Source: JBGOUJ01 sp041477005 (GTDB lineage Bacteria > Acidobacteriota > Terriglobia > Bryobacterales > JACQDG01). Taken from it: DNA of 23,975 nucleotides. The stretch lies in assembly GCA_041477005.1 (NCBI GenBank), contig JBGOUJ010000038.1, forward strand, positions 1 to 23,975. Reading direction: 5' to 3'. The position numbers and the translations under genes were made by a program. This document shows positions 7,182-14,607 of the stretch, one piece after another. Under the pieces are notes generated by a model that saw only the letters and a program-made list of their open reading frames with translations, had not been told where the DNA came from and did no database searches. Each line of letters starts with the position of its first letter. The stretch's first letter is position 1.

Positions 7182-7661
7182 ATGAAGGACGACTCTGCTC
7201 TGCGGCAACACCTGCTTTATTTGCTCGGCGGCGGCGGCGGCCACCTCAGTTTCGACCAGGCAATCGCCGGCCTGCCCGCCAAACTGCGCGGCTCCAAGCC
7301 CGAGGGAGCGCCCCACACGCCCTGGCAACTGCTGGAGCACCTGCGCCTCGCCCAGTGGGACATCCTGGAATTCAGCCGTGATCCCCGGCACGTTTCCCCG
7401 GAGTTTCCCAAGGGCTACTGGCCGGCGACCGAAGCGCCGCCAAACAAGACGGCCTGGGACAAGAGCGTAGCGGCCTTTCGAGCCGGCCTTAAGGCCATGG
7501 AGAAGCTGGTGAAGGATCCGGCAACCAGCCTGTTTGCCCGCATCCCGCACGGCGACGGCCAGACCGTCCTGCGGGAGGCGCTGCTGGTGGCCGACCACAA
7601 CGCTTATCACCTGGGCCAGTTGGTCCTGCTGCGGCGGTTGCTGGGCGCCTGGAAAGATTGA
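7182..7661 (+). CDS. DinB-family protein
   Basis: 159 residues from the ATG at 7182, chosen because GGGAGGG lies just upstream and the codons before it are repeat-like. The sequence reads as a four-helix DinB/YfiT-type domain: PHTPWQLLEHLRLAQWDIL with His53, and ADHNAYHLGQLVLLRRLLG with His139 and His143. These three histidines are in the positions of the family's metal-binding triad. DinB-family proteins include thiol-dependent S-transferases (bacillithiol and mycothiol S-transferases) and other metal-dependent enzymes; most members have no known substrate. The stop codon abuts, tail to tail, the stop of the PIG-L gene. The family call is firm; the reaction is unknown. Confidence 0.85.
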   Translation: MKDDSALRQHLLYLLGGGGGHLSFDQAIAGLPAKLRGSKPEGAPHTPWQLLEHLRLAQWDILEFSRDPRHVSPEFPKGYWPATEAPPNKTAWDKSVAAFRAGLKAMEKLVKDPATSLFARIPHGDGQTVLREALLVADHNAYHLGQLVLLRRLLGAWKD

Positions 7662-8348
7662 CTACAAAATCTCGCGCGGATAGTGATCGACCGCCCGCAC
7701 CGCTTCAGCGTAGGCGACGCCGCAGGTCTTGCCGCGATAGACCGCCAGGGCTTCCTTCAGTTGCTGGGCCGAGTCGCGGGAGCGCGGCTTGTATGGTTCG
7801 TTACGCACCAGCGCCATGAAGCGGCCCAGCCAGTCGATCGCGGCGGGCCATTCGCTGCTCACATCCACGAATGTGTCCGGCTCGAACCCGATGGTGTGGC
7901 GGGGGCCATTGTCATACCAATACAAACCTCGGGGCGCTTTGACCGACCGCTTGTCGAGCAGCGGGCTGGCGTGGCGCAGGGCGATCTCGCTCAACTGCGA
8001 CGCCGCCACGTGATCGCCGTGGTGGTCGTGGGGCCAGAGCAGAAGCGCGATATCCGGCTCGACGTCGGCCACCACCTCCGCCACCGCCTTCTTGTTCTCC
8101 GCGGTCACATCGAAGTGCATGGACTTGAATCGCAGGTAGCGCATCTCGGCGCCGTACTCTTTGCAGATGTCCACCGTGCCCTGGAGCAGCTCCTTCTGGC
8201 GGCTTCCGATCGGCGCCCAATTGGTGTAATCGCCGATCATGGCCAGGATGACGACGCGGTAGTGCTTGCGGACGGCGCTCAGCAGAATGCCGGGAATGCC
8301 GAATACGCAGTCGTCGTAATGAGCGCCCAGGGCGAGCAAGGTCGGCAT
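7662..8348 (-). CDS. PIG-L family deacetylase (GlcNAc-type de-N-acetylase fold)
   Basis: 228 residues from the ATG at 8348. A longer open frame exists, but the family's N-terminal strand starts here (MPTLLALGAHYDD). PIG-L enzymes are zinc-dependent deacetylases acting on N-acetylglucosaminyl compounds (MshB, BshB and others). The zinc/catalytic motif is AHYDDC at 9-14 instead of the usual AHPDDE: His10, Asp12 and Asp13 are kept, while Pro and Glu are replaced. The second motif, WPHDHHGDHVAAS, holds His110 and His113. The C-terminus (DSAQQLKEALAVYRGKTCGVAYAEAVRAVD) is a pattern seen in other PIG-L members. A -10-like TACAAT lies 6 nt before the start codon. It is probably active, but the substrate cannot be told. 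Confidence 0.85.
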   Translation of the reverse strand: MPTLLALGAHYDDCVFGIPGILLSAVRKHYRVVILAMIGDYTNWAPIGSRQKELLQGTVDICKEYGAEMRYLRFKSMHFDVTAENKKAVAEVVADVEPDIALLLWPHDHHGDHVAASQLSEIALRHASPLLDKRSVKAPRGLYWYDNGPRHTIGFEPDTFVDVSSEWPAAIDWLGRFMALVRNEPYKPRSRDSAQQLKEALAVYRGKTCGVAYAEAVRAVDHYPREIL

Positions 8349-8354
8349 AGCGTC

Positions 8355-8360
8355 ATTGTA
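8355..8360 (-). promoter_or_regulatory. Putative -10 box for PIG-L gene, leaderless type
   Basis: On the minus strand, TACAAT (5/6 to TATAAT) is followed by six bases (GACGCT) and then the ATG at 8348. Transcription would begin at or next to the start codon, and there is no Shine-Dalgarno sequence. No clear -35 box. Confidence 0.35.
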
Positions 8361-8471
8361 CTTCGAGCGTAGCCACCCCAGATGCAACAGCATCGATCCC
8401 GGGGCGCTGCGGGCTTCTCTACCCACGGAGGTCCCATGCCGTCGTCCATGGCAGGCCGGCGTGGGGTCAAG

Positions 8472-8714
8472 TCAACGCTCTGAGGGCGCTTTCTGCTGCG
8501 TCCCGGACGCCGGCAGCATCGCCGTCTTGATCATCGACCAGAGAGCCAGCGTGAACGCCAGGGCCAGCACCAGAAAGACCAGCGTCAGAAAGATGCCGTC
8601 CAAGTAAGCGATCTGGCCTGTAGCAACGATCCAGACGGCCATCCCCAGCGAGCCGAGCACCACCAGCAGGCAGAACAGGGCGACACCGAGTCGTTCCCAC
8701 ATCTTGAGGTCCAT
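8472..8714 (-). CDS. Small membrane protein with two predicted helices
   Basis: 80 residues. Two hydrophobic helices are at about 9-31 (LGVALFCLLVVLGSLGMAVWIVA) and 38-63 (AYLDGIFLTLVFLVLALAFTLALW), followed by a short polar tail. An in-frame ATG at 8702 would remove four residues. No family is recognised. The hydrophobic pattern, a -10-like TAGAAT 7 nt before the start, and the lack of any competing gene support it as real. It is separated from the PIG-L gene by about 120 bp in which I see nothing else. It could be an inner-membrane accessory or stress peptide; I do not assign a function. Confidence 0.6.
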   Translation of the reverse strand: MDLKMWERLGVALFCLLVVLGSLGMAVWIVATGQIAYLDGIFLTLVFLVLALAFTLALWSMIKTAMLPASGTQQKAPSER

Positions 8715-8721
8715 CCCAAAT

Positions 8722-8727
8722 ATTCTA
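8722..8727 (-). promoter_or_regulatory. Putative -10 box for small membrane protein, leaderless type
   Basis: On the minus strand, TAGAAT (5/6 to TATAAT) lies 7 nt before the ATG at 8714. This is the same near-leaderless spacing as at the PIG-L gene. Confidence 0.3.
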
Positions 8728-8842
8728 AGGTTCTATTCAGAAGGACGGGAAGGCCGCACCGGCGGTTTCAGGGCGGGAATCTGCCACAATAGAAAGCCTG
8801 AGCCGGGGCGCCCTCTGAGCCCGCCAGGGAGCGGATGCCGCA

Positions 8843-9319
8843 GTGACCGAAGACGAACGCGCGCGAGAGCTCTGGGAGCAGGGCACAGCGCGGCTGACGG
8901 AAGGCCAGCTCGACGAGGCGGTCAAGCTCTTCGAGCAGAGCATCGCCGTCAAGCCGACCGCCGAGGGCTACACGTTTCGCGGCTGGGCGCTTTCCTACCT
9001 CGGGCGCCTCGATGAAGCCATCGAAGACTGCAAGATCGCCATCCAGATCGACCCGGATTTCGGTAATCCTTATAACGATATCGGCGTCTACCTGATGCAA
9101 AAGGGGCAGCTCGACGAGGCCATCCCGTGGCTCGAGAAAGCCAAGACTGCCAAACGGTACGAGCCGCGCCACTTCCCCCACGCCAACCTGGGCGGCATCC
9201 ATGAGCAAAAAGGCCGCTGGATGGAAGCCATCCGGGAGTATAAGGAGGCCCTGCGGCTCGAACCCCGCTATGAAACCGCTTTTAAGGCTTTGGCCCGGCT
9301 GCGGGCGCGGATGAACTGA
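8843..9319 (+). CDS. TPR-repeat protein
   Basis: 158 residues starting at a GTG; the ATG at 8834 is in another frame and stops at once. It is made almost entirely of TPR units, at about 7-40 (GQLDEAVKLFEQSIAVKP), 41-74 (GRLDEAIEDCKIAIQIDP), 75-106 (GQLDEAIPWLEKA) and 113-146 (GRWMEAIREYKEALRLEP). There is no signal peptide or membrane helix, so it is probably cytoplasmic. TPRs serve protein-protein contacts; no enzymatic domain is present. The next gene, a membrane glycosyltransferase, starts 9 bp downstream, so the two are probably co-transcribed. The partner cannot be named from sequence. Confidence 0.85.
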   Translation: MTEDERARELWEQGTARLTEGQLDEAVKLFEQSIAVKPTAEGYTFRGWALSYLGRLDEAIEDCKIAIQIDPDFGNPYNDIGVYLMQKGQLDEAIPWLEKAKTAKRYEPRHFPHANLGGIHEQKGRWMEAIREYKEALRLEPRYETAFKALARLRARMN

Positions 9320-9327
9320 AGCGGCTT

Positions 9328-11319
9328 ATGAGCCTTGCCATTCTGGTTCTTCCGTTGGCACTGCTCTGCTTGCTGGCGCTGTTTCGCCGGCGCGACAATT
9401 GGCGTGAGGCCGCGCTACGGTCGCTGGTCCTGTTCGGCGCGACTGTCACGATTCTGACCGAGTGCCTCGGCGCCGCCGGGCTGCTGGGGCGCGCGCCCGT
9501 GGTGGCGGCGTGGTCGCTCGTCGCCCTGGCCTCGCTCGCCTGGAGCGCGCGAATCAGCCGCCGAGCGATCGCCGACAGGCGCCGGCCGGGGTTGCTCGAC
9601 GGGACTCTGCTGGCGGGCATCACGGCGATCGTCCTGCTGGTCGGCTGCATCGCCCTACTGAGCCCGCCCAACAGCGCCGACGCCCTGGCCTACCACCTGC
9701 CCCGGGTCGTCTACTGGGCGCAAGCGCGCAGCGTGGCGTTCTTTCCCACGCCCTATTTCAACCAGATCATGCTGCAGCCGCTGGCCGAGTACTTCCAGCT
9801 CCACACCTACGTGCTCTCCGGCGGCGATCGGTTCGTGAACCTGGTGCAGTTCCTGGGTTTTGTGGGCAGCCTGATCGGCGTCTCGCTGGTGGCCCAGGCG
9901 ATGGGAGCGGGCCTGCGAGGACAGGTCGTCGCCGCGCTTTTCTGCGCCACGATTCCCAACGGCATCTTGCAGGCATCCGGCTGCAAAAACGACTACCTGC
10001 TCGCGCTGTGGCTGGTGGCGATGGCCTGGTTCGCGCTTCGATTTTCACAACGGTTCGAACGAGCAGACCTGGCGTGGCTGAGCGCGTCGCTGGGACTGGC
10101 ATTGCTCACGAAAGGGACAGCCTACATCTTTGCCCCCGCCCTGCTCGCCGGAGTGTTCGCGCCGGTGGCGTGGCGCGAGCGCGCTCGCCTGCCGCGGGTG
10201 CTGCCCCTCATGGCGCTGGCCGTGCTGGTGTTGAATGGGCCGCAATACTGGCGGAACTTCATTTTCAGCGGCTCGATCCTGGGTTACGATTCGGCGCAGG
10301 GCGACGGCAAGTTCCGCTGGCGGAACGAACAATTCGGCCTGCGACCGACGCTGTCGAACCTGCTCCGGAACCTGGCCGCGCACCTCGGCGCTCGCCGCCC
10401 GGCCTGGAACCAGGGCGTCTATCGGGTGGTCCTGCTCGCCCACGAGAGAATCGGAATGGATGTCAGCGACCCGGCGACTACCTGGCGGGGGGAGGAATTC
10501 GGGCCGCCGGCGAACTCCAACCACGAAGCCAACGCTCCGAACCGCTGGCAACTGCTGCTGCTCGTCGCCGCAGCCGCGCCCCTCGGCTGGCTGGCCTGGC
10601 GCGGGGACCGGCGTGCGCAAGCGCTCAGCGAAAGGCCCCGGGAAAGTTTGGCGCAAAGGCCCCTGGAAACAAAAACCTGGCTCTGCTATTACCTCGGCCT
10701 CGTGTTCGCTAGCGTCTTGTTTTGCTTTTACCTGAAATGGATGCCATGGATCACCCGCCTGCACCTGCCCCTTTTCGTCCTTGGCTCGCCGATCATTGGC
10801 GTGCTGGCCGAGCGCTTTCTTCCCACGCCGTTGCAAGCCGCGCTTGGACTCTTCCTGCTGAACAATACCCGGCCGTACGTGTTCGAGAACTGGGTCCGGC
10901 CGCTGCAGGGACCGGCCAGCGTCTTGAAGACGGCGCGCGACGACAATTACTTCGCCGACATGAAGCAATGGAACAACAAGCAGCAATACCTGCGCGCGGT
11001 CGCGATGACGATCGAGAGCGGCTGCGCGAGTGTCGGCATCGACAGCAGCGAGTTTCAGCTTGAGTACCCCTTCCAGGCGCTGCTCCTGGAGCGCAATCCG
11101 AGCGCCCGGTTTGCCCACGTGGGCGTCGGCAATGCGTCGGCGCGATATCCGCAGCGGCCGGCCATCCGGCCCTGCGCCGTGCTGTGTATGAACTGCGCGG
11201 GAAACGAAGAGAAGGTCCGGCTCTACCGAGGAACCGGGGAGCCGGTGAGCATGGGGCGATTTCTGGTGTTCCTGCCGCCTACTTCTGGGCCGCCAGCAGC
11301 CCGTCGATCGCTTCCTTGA
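9328..11319 (+). CDS. GT39/ArnT-like polytopic membrane glycosyltransferase
   Basis: 663 residues with many hydrophobic helices in the first 310 residues and another group at about 410-520. After the third helix comes NSADALAYHLPRVVYWAQA, with Asp118 in the first large periplasmic loop. This is the position of the catalytic Asp in GT-C enzymes that use polyprenyl-phosphate sugars (PMT, ArnT and relatives). QASGCKNDYLLALWL and LTKGTAYIFAPALL also fit this superfamily. The C-terminal soluble part (about 530-650) is probably periplasmic. It likely transfers a sugar from a lipid carrier to an envelope acceptor, but the sugar and acceptor are unknown. Its last 13 codons overlap the end of the opposing DsbA-like gene (41 bp). 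Confidence 0.75.
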   Translation: MSLAILVLPLALLCLLALFRRRDNWREAALRSLVLFGATVTILTECLGAAGLLGRAPVVAAWSLVALASLAWSARISRRAIADRRRPGLLDGTLLAGITAIVLLVGCIALLSPPNSADALAYHLPRVVYWAQARSVAFFPTPYFNQIMLQPLAEYFQLHTYVLSGGDRFVNLVQFLGFVGSLIGVSLVAQAMGAGLRGQVVAALFCATIPNGILQASGCKNDYLLALWLVAMAWFALRFSQRFERADLAWLSASLGLALLTKGTAYIFAPALLAGVFAPVAWRERARLPRVLPLMALAVLVLNGPQYWRNFIFSGSILGYDSAQGDGKFRWRNEQFGLRPTLSNLLRNLAAHLGARRPAWNQGVYRVVLLAHERIGMDVSDPATTWRGEEFGPPANSNHEANAPNRWQLLLLVAAAAPLGWLAWRGDRRAQALSERPRESLAQRPLETKTWLCYYLGLVFASVLFCFYLKWMPWITRLHLPLFVLGSPIIGVLAERFLPTPLQAALGLFLLNNTRPYVFENWVRPLQGPASVLKTARDDNYFADMKQWNNKQQYLRAVAMTIESGCASVGIDSSEFQLEYPFQALLLERNPSARFAHVGVGNASARYPQRPAIRPCAVLCMNCAGNEEKVRLYRGTGEPVSMGRFLVFLPPTSGPPAARRSLP

Positions 11320-12043
11320 AGCTGGGATAGGGCTGGGCGCCCACCAGCATCCGCGTGGCCTTGACGGTGGTATCCCCTTGCGTTGCTCCCAGGAAGAAGG
11401 TCGGCGTGCCGCTGACGCCGGCTTTCTGGCCGTCATCGACGTCTTTGCGGACCTGTGCAGTGTACTTGCCACTATCGACGCACTGCTCCAATTTGGGAAC
11501 GTCGAGACCCAGCGCCTTGGCATGCCCCGGCAGCTCTTTCGGGTCGATGGCCTTCTGACTCATCAGCAGCCGGTCATGCAGTTCCCAGTATTTGCCCTGC
11601 TCGCCGGCGCAATGCGCCGCTTCGGCCGCCTTCAGCGCCGCCGGATGCATCGCCTCCAACGGGAAGTCGCGGAGAACGTATTTCACCTTGCCGGTCTTGA
11701 CGTAATCGGTCAGCAGTTGGGGCAGCGTCTTGGCCGAGTGGCGGGCGCAAAAGGGGCACTGGTAATCGGAAAACTCGATCAGCGTAACCTTGGCGTTCTT
11801 ATCGCCCATATACGGGGAGCCCTCGATGCTGAGAACCACCTCGCGTTGCTCGGGCGGCCGGCGCACCAGGAAGTTTTTGATGTCCTCGAGGTCCTTCTGC
11901 ATCGCCTTCTGGCTGGTTTTCAGGTCCTCAACTTCTTTCTTGAGCGTCTCGTAATCCCCGGCCGATTGAGAAGAGCACGGCCGGGCTGCGGCCATGGCGA
12001 GGATCAACGTAACTGCAAGCTGGATGGACGTGTGGGAACGCAT
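11279..12043 (-). CDS. Periplasmic DsbA-like thioredoxin-fold oxidoreductase
   Basis: 254 residues. A signal peptide spans about 1-25 (SIQLAVTLILAMAAARP). A short coiled coil follows at about 29-58 (YETLKKEVEDLKTSQKAMQK). The DsbA/thioredoxin_4 domain starts near residue 70: FSDYQCPFC gives the CPFC redox pair Cys96/Cys99, an all-helical insert follows, and SGTPTFF carries the cis-Pro loop. The layout matches DsbA/BdbD-type proteins that oxidise or shuffle disulfides in exported proteins. The extra cysteines at about 143 (AAHCAGE) and 187 (LEQCVDS) could form a structural disulfide. It is transcribed alone. A -10-like TACAAT lies about 26 nt before the start. Confidence 0.88.
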   Translation of the reverse strand: MRSHTSIQLAVTLILAMAAARPCSSQSAGDYETLKKEVEDLKTSQKAMQKDLEDIKNFLVRRPPEQREVVLSIEGSPYMGDKNAKVTLIEFSDYQCPFCARHSAKTLPQLLTDYVKTGKVKYVLRDFPLEAMHPAALKAAEAAHCAGEQGKYWELHDRLLMSQKAIDPKELPGHAKALGLDVPKLEQCVDSGKYTAQVRKDVDDGQKAGVSGTPTFFLGATQGDTTVKATRMLVGAQPYPSFKEAIDGLLAAQK

Positions 12044-12068
12044 AAGGACGGCCTAGCCAATGCACTCC

Positions 12069-12074
12069 ATTGTA
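12069..12074 (-). promoter_or_regulatory. Putative -10 box for the DsbA-like gene
   Basis: On the minus strand, TACAAT lies about 26 nt before the ATG at 12043, a normal promoter spacing. No convincing -35 box was found, so confidence is low. Confidence 0.3.
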
Positions 12075-12287
12075 CCCGATCCCGACCCCCGGGCGGAATG
12101 CTTGCTTCCTGCCGCAATAAACCCAATAAACCACCCCAGGGTGCGTCGGTGATGGCTTGGATCCCCGGCTCGGAACCCCCTCCCACCACCGAGGTTCTAT
12201 CCCGGCATGGTACTGCTGGGCTATTGGCAAGAACGCCGTTTCCGAACAGAATGAGGGGCCCGTGTTTGGATGTGGAGGGCCGTTTCT

Positions 12288-12500
12288 ATGAAGGCCACAC
12301 GACTAAGGCGCACGCTAGGCGAAACACTGAAGTTATTGAATTACATGATTCAGGACCTGGAGCGGGTGCGCCAGTTGCAGCGGAACCATCCCGTGGTCAT
12401 GCGCAAGCTTCGGCGCGAGAAGCTCGACCTGGATCAATGCATCGTGGCCCTGGAACGTCTGGATGCCGCCGGCCGCCGAAAGCGCCCCAAGAGCGCCTAG
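12288..12500 (+). CDS. Small helical protein of unknown function
   Basis: 70 residues from the ATG at 12288. This start is preferred over an in-frame upstream codon at 12270 because GGAGGG at 12274-12279 sits 8 nt before it. The product is basic and predicted to be nearly all helical (TLGETLKLLNYMIQDLERVR, LRREKLDLDQCIVALERLD) with a Lys/Arg-rich tail (RRKRPKS). No family is recognised. It could be a helical-hairpin or nucleic-acid-associated protein, but that is a guess. It converges on selB with 33 bp between stops. The preceding 240 bp hold no recognisable gene apart from the DsbA promoter; a short CAATAAACC doublet is at about 12114-12131. Confidence 0.5.
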   Translation: MKATRLRRTLGETLKLLNYMIQDLERVRQLQRNHPVVMRKLRREKLDLDQCIVALERLDAAGRRKRPKSA

Positions 12501-12533
12501 GATCCTCTTCGATCCTGCCGTCACACCCCACCA

Positions 12534-14432
12534 TCACACAATAATCCGCTCGTCGCCCAGGCGGCGGGTGATTCGCTCGCGGTCCAGAAACTCCAGCAGC
12601 GGGATGGCGTACTTACGGCTGATGCCGGTCAGGTCCTTGAACTGCGGCACGCTCAGCCGGCCTGACTTCTTCTTCTGCTCGGCCAGCAGAGCTTTCAGGT
12701 TTTCGATCGCCTGCCGGTGAAACACCAGCCCTTCGGCCACCCGGACCAGCAGCCGCTCGCGCAGCAGCATCTGGAGAATCTTTTGGGCGCGGTCCCGGTC
12801 CACGGCGGCCCGGGTCAGCACTTCTTCCACGCCGGGCACGGCGAGGCCGGCCTGCTCGAAGGCAGCCAGGATCTTGTCACGGGCCTGGGTCTCGTCCTGC
12901 TTTAGAACAATCCGGTGGGTCGCCAGGCGCACGGTTTCGCCGTCGACGGCGACTTTGCCTTCCTGCTGGAGGCGCTGGAGCAGGAATTCGACCAAGGCCG
13001 GCGGCGCCTCCGAAAACTCACGCGCGCGGAGGAGCTCTTTCGCCATCCCCGAGGCGAGCGGATTCTCCTGGTGGAACTGTTCCAGCGTCCGCCACGTGCG
13101 CTCCAGGCCGGCCCGGAACGGATCCCGGTGAATGAGCCACAGCGCGCCGCCGGCCAGCCGCTCCCCCCGGCCACTTTGCGCCAGATCCCGGGCCGCTGCC
13201 TCCACTTCTTGCTCCAGCCAGCCGGTGCGGGCGATAATCTCGGCCAGGCCCAGCCCGGACCCGGCTCGCTCGAGCAGAGTCTCGAGCACTTGTTGCGGAG
13301 CGCCCGTCTCGAATCGCTGCAGTCGCGCCGCTGCCGGCTCGCCGCGGCGGTGCTTTTCCGCCAGGTTGTCGAGCACCACGCCTCCGCCGATGGTTACGAC
13401 CGGAGAAAACTGCCGGATGATGAACCGATCGCCCGGCAGCACCAGAAGCGCCTCCCGCAGGCGCATCTGGGCGTAGGCGCGCGAGCCGGGGGCAAGCTGC
13501 GCCCGCCCCTCGAGCAGGAAGATCTCGGCCTCGACCTCGGCCGTGCCCGCATGAAAGTGCACCGGCGCCCGGTGCTTCAGCGGGCGCGCGGAAGCGAGCA
13601 GGTCGAGCGAGCAATCGAGCTGCCGCGTGGGGCGGAATTTGCCCGGCGCGGCCAGCACCATCCCGCGCGACAACTGTTCGGTCTCCACGCCGGCCAGGTT
13701 GAGCGCGGTGCGCTGGCCCGCCCAGGCCCGCTCGACCGGCCGGTTGTGCACTTCCACCCCGCGCACCCGTGCTCGCCGGCCGAGCGGATAGACCTCGACT
13801 TCCGCTTCCCTTTCCACCGTTCCGGCGATCAGCGTCCCCGTGACCACCGTGCCGAATCCCTTAATCACGAAGACCCGGTCGATCGGCATCCGAAAATGGT
13901 GACCGGTGTTCTTGGGCTCGACGGCGCGCGCCAGCTCTTGGAGGGCGCGTTTCAGCTCCTCGATTCCCTCGCCCGTAGTCGAGCTCACCGCCATCACCGG
14001 CGCCCCCTCGAGGAACGATCCCGCCACAAACTCCTCGACCTCCAGTTTGGCCAGATCCCTCAACTCGCCGTCCACCAGATCGGCCTTGGTCAGCACCACG
14101 AGGCCGTGGCGAATCCCGAGCAGTCGGCAGATGTCGAAGTGCTCGCGCGTCTGCGGCTTGATCGATTCGTCGGCGGCCACGACAAACAGCACCGCGTCGA
14201 TGCCGCCGATACCGGCCAGCATGTTTTTAACGAACCGCTCATGCCCCGGCACGTCCACAAATCCCAGCTCGAGATCCGGCGCCGGATGCAAGCCGGCGAA
14301 GCCGATGTCGATCGAGATACCGCGCCGCTTCTCTTCCTCGAGCCGATCGGTGTCGATGCCGGTCAGCGCGCGCACCAGCGCCGTCTTGCCGTGGTCGATG
14401 TGCCCCGCCGTGCCGATGATAATATGCCGCAT
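12534..14432 (-). CDS. selB: Selenocysteine-specific translation elongation factor SelB
   Basis: 632 residues from the ATG at 14432. The GTPase motifs are all visible: P-loop GHIDHGKT (10-17), switch region RRGISIDIGF, DVPGH (60-64) and TKAD (115-118). The DxGF form after RGIS and the length (much longer than EF-Tu) separate it from EF-Tu. Beta-barrel domains follow (GTVVTGTLIAG, RGVEVHNRPVERAWAGQR, RFIIRQFSPVVTIGGG). The C-terminal half is a set of winged-helix domains ending in SVPQFKDLTGISRKYAIPLL and FLDRERITRRLGDERI, the typical SelB tail that binds the SECIS RNA hairpin. SelB delivers Sec-tRNA to in-frame UGA. No selA, selC or selD lies nearby. The start codon lies in a duplicated 15-bp segment, with a second in-frame ATG at 14447. 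Confidence 0.95.
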   Translation of the reverse strand: MRHIIIGTAGHIDHGKTALVRALTGIDTDRLEEEKRRGISIDIGFAGLHPAPDLELGFVDVPGHERFVKNMLAGIGGIDAVLFVVAADESIKPQTREHFDICRLLGIRHGLVVLTKADLVDGELRDLAKLEVEEFVAGSFLEGAPVMAVSSTTGEGIEELKRALQELARAVEPKNTGHHFRMPIDRVFVIKGFGTVVTGTLIAGTVEREAEVEVYPLGRRARVRGVEVHNRPVERAWAGQRTALNLAGVETEQLSRGMVLAAPGKFRPTRQLDCSLDLLASARPLKHRAPVHFHAGTAEVEAEIFLLEGRAQLAPGSRAYAQMRLREALLVLPGDRFIIRQFSPVVTIGGGVVLDNLAEKHRRGEPAAARLQRFETGAPQQVLETLLERAGSGLGLAEIIARTGWLEQEVEAAARDLAQSGRGERLAGGALWLIHRDPFRAGLERTWRTLEQFHQENPLASGMAKELLRAREFSEAPPALVEFLLQRLQQEGKVAVDGETVRLATHRIVLKQDETQARDKILAAFEQAGLAVPGVEEVLTRAAVDRDRAQKILQMLLRERLLVRVAEGLVFHRQAIENLKALLAEQKKKSGRLSVPQFKDLTGISRKYAIPLLEFLDRERITRRLGDERIIV

Positions 14433-14459
14433 AGAAACAGCCGTCATAGAAACAGCCGT
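14430..14459. repeat. 15-bp tandem duplication at the selB start codon
   Basis: CATAGAAACAGCCGT is present twice in direct succession (14430-14444 and 14445-14459). On the minus strand each copy supplies an in-frame ATG for selB (14432 and 14447). Confidence 0.85.
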
Positions 14460-14591
14460 CAGCAGTCAGCTTTCAGCCTTCAGCGATCAGCGATCAGCCG
14501 TGAGCTACCAGCTTTCAGCGATCAGCCGTGAGCTTTTCAGCTATCAGCTTTCACCAGAGACCGCGGCGCCGGGGCGGGTTGCTGACGGCTG
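14453..14591. repeat. Heptamer tandem array (NNNCAGC) flanked by 11-bp inverted repeats
   Basis: From 14464 to 14555 the sequence is a run of 13 seven-base units of the form NNNCAGC (AGTCAGC, TTTCAGC, CTTCAGC, GATCAGC twice, CGTGAGC, TACCAGC, TTTCAGC, GATCAGC, CGTGAGC, then TATCAGC and others); one unit is 8 nt. CAGCCGTCAGC (14453-14463) and its exact reverse complement GCTGACGGCTG (14581-14591) flank the array. It fills most of the 175 bp between pcm and selB. I see no gene in it. Such 7-bp-period repeats are not CRISPR. Confidence 0.8.
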
Positions 14592-14607
14592 CTTCCCGAC
14601 GGCTGCC

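Noticed and set aside
6985..7185. 66-residue open frame between the MerT-like and DinB genes
   Set aside because: It runs across inverted and direct repeats, shows no ribosome site or motif, and conflicts with the DinB start.
12150..12240. Possible tRNA-like T-arm (GAGGTTCTATCCC)
   Set aside because: The T-loop lacks the TTCRA consensus, and no matching acceptor or anticodon stems were found; specifically not a selenocysteine tRNA.
12499..12516. Hairpin AGGATC/GATCCT between the 12288 gene and selB as a terminator
   Set aside because: Only six base pairs and no T-run on either side; too weak to call.
12915..14531. 538-residue open frame on the plus strand antisense to selB
   Set aside because: Shadow of GC-rich selB codon usage; the Arg/Pro/Gly/His-rich translation has no family motifs, while selB motifs are complete on the other strand.
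14464..14555. CRISPR array
   Set aside because: Unit length is 7 bp with no spacers and no cas genes in the window.
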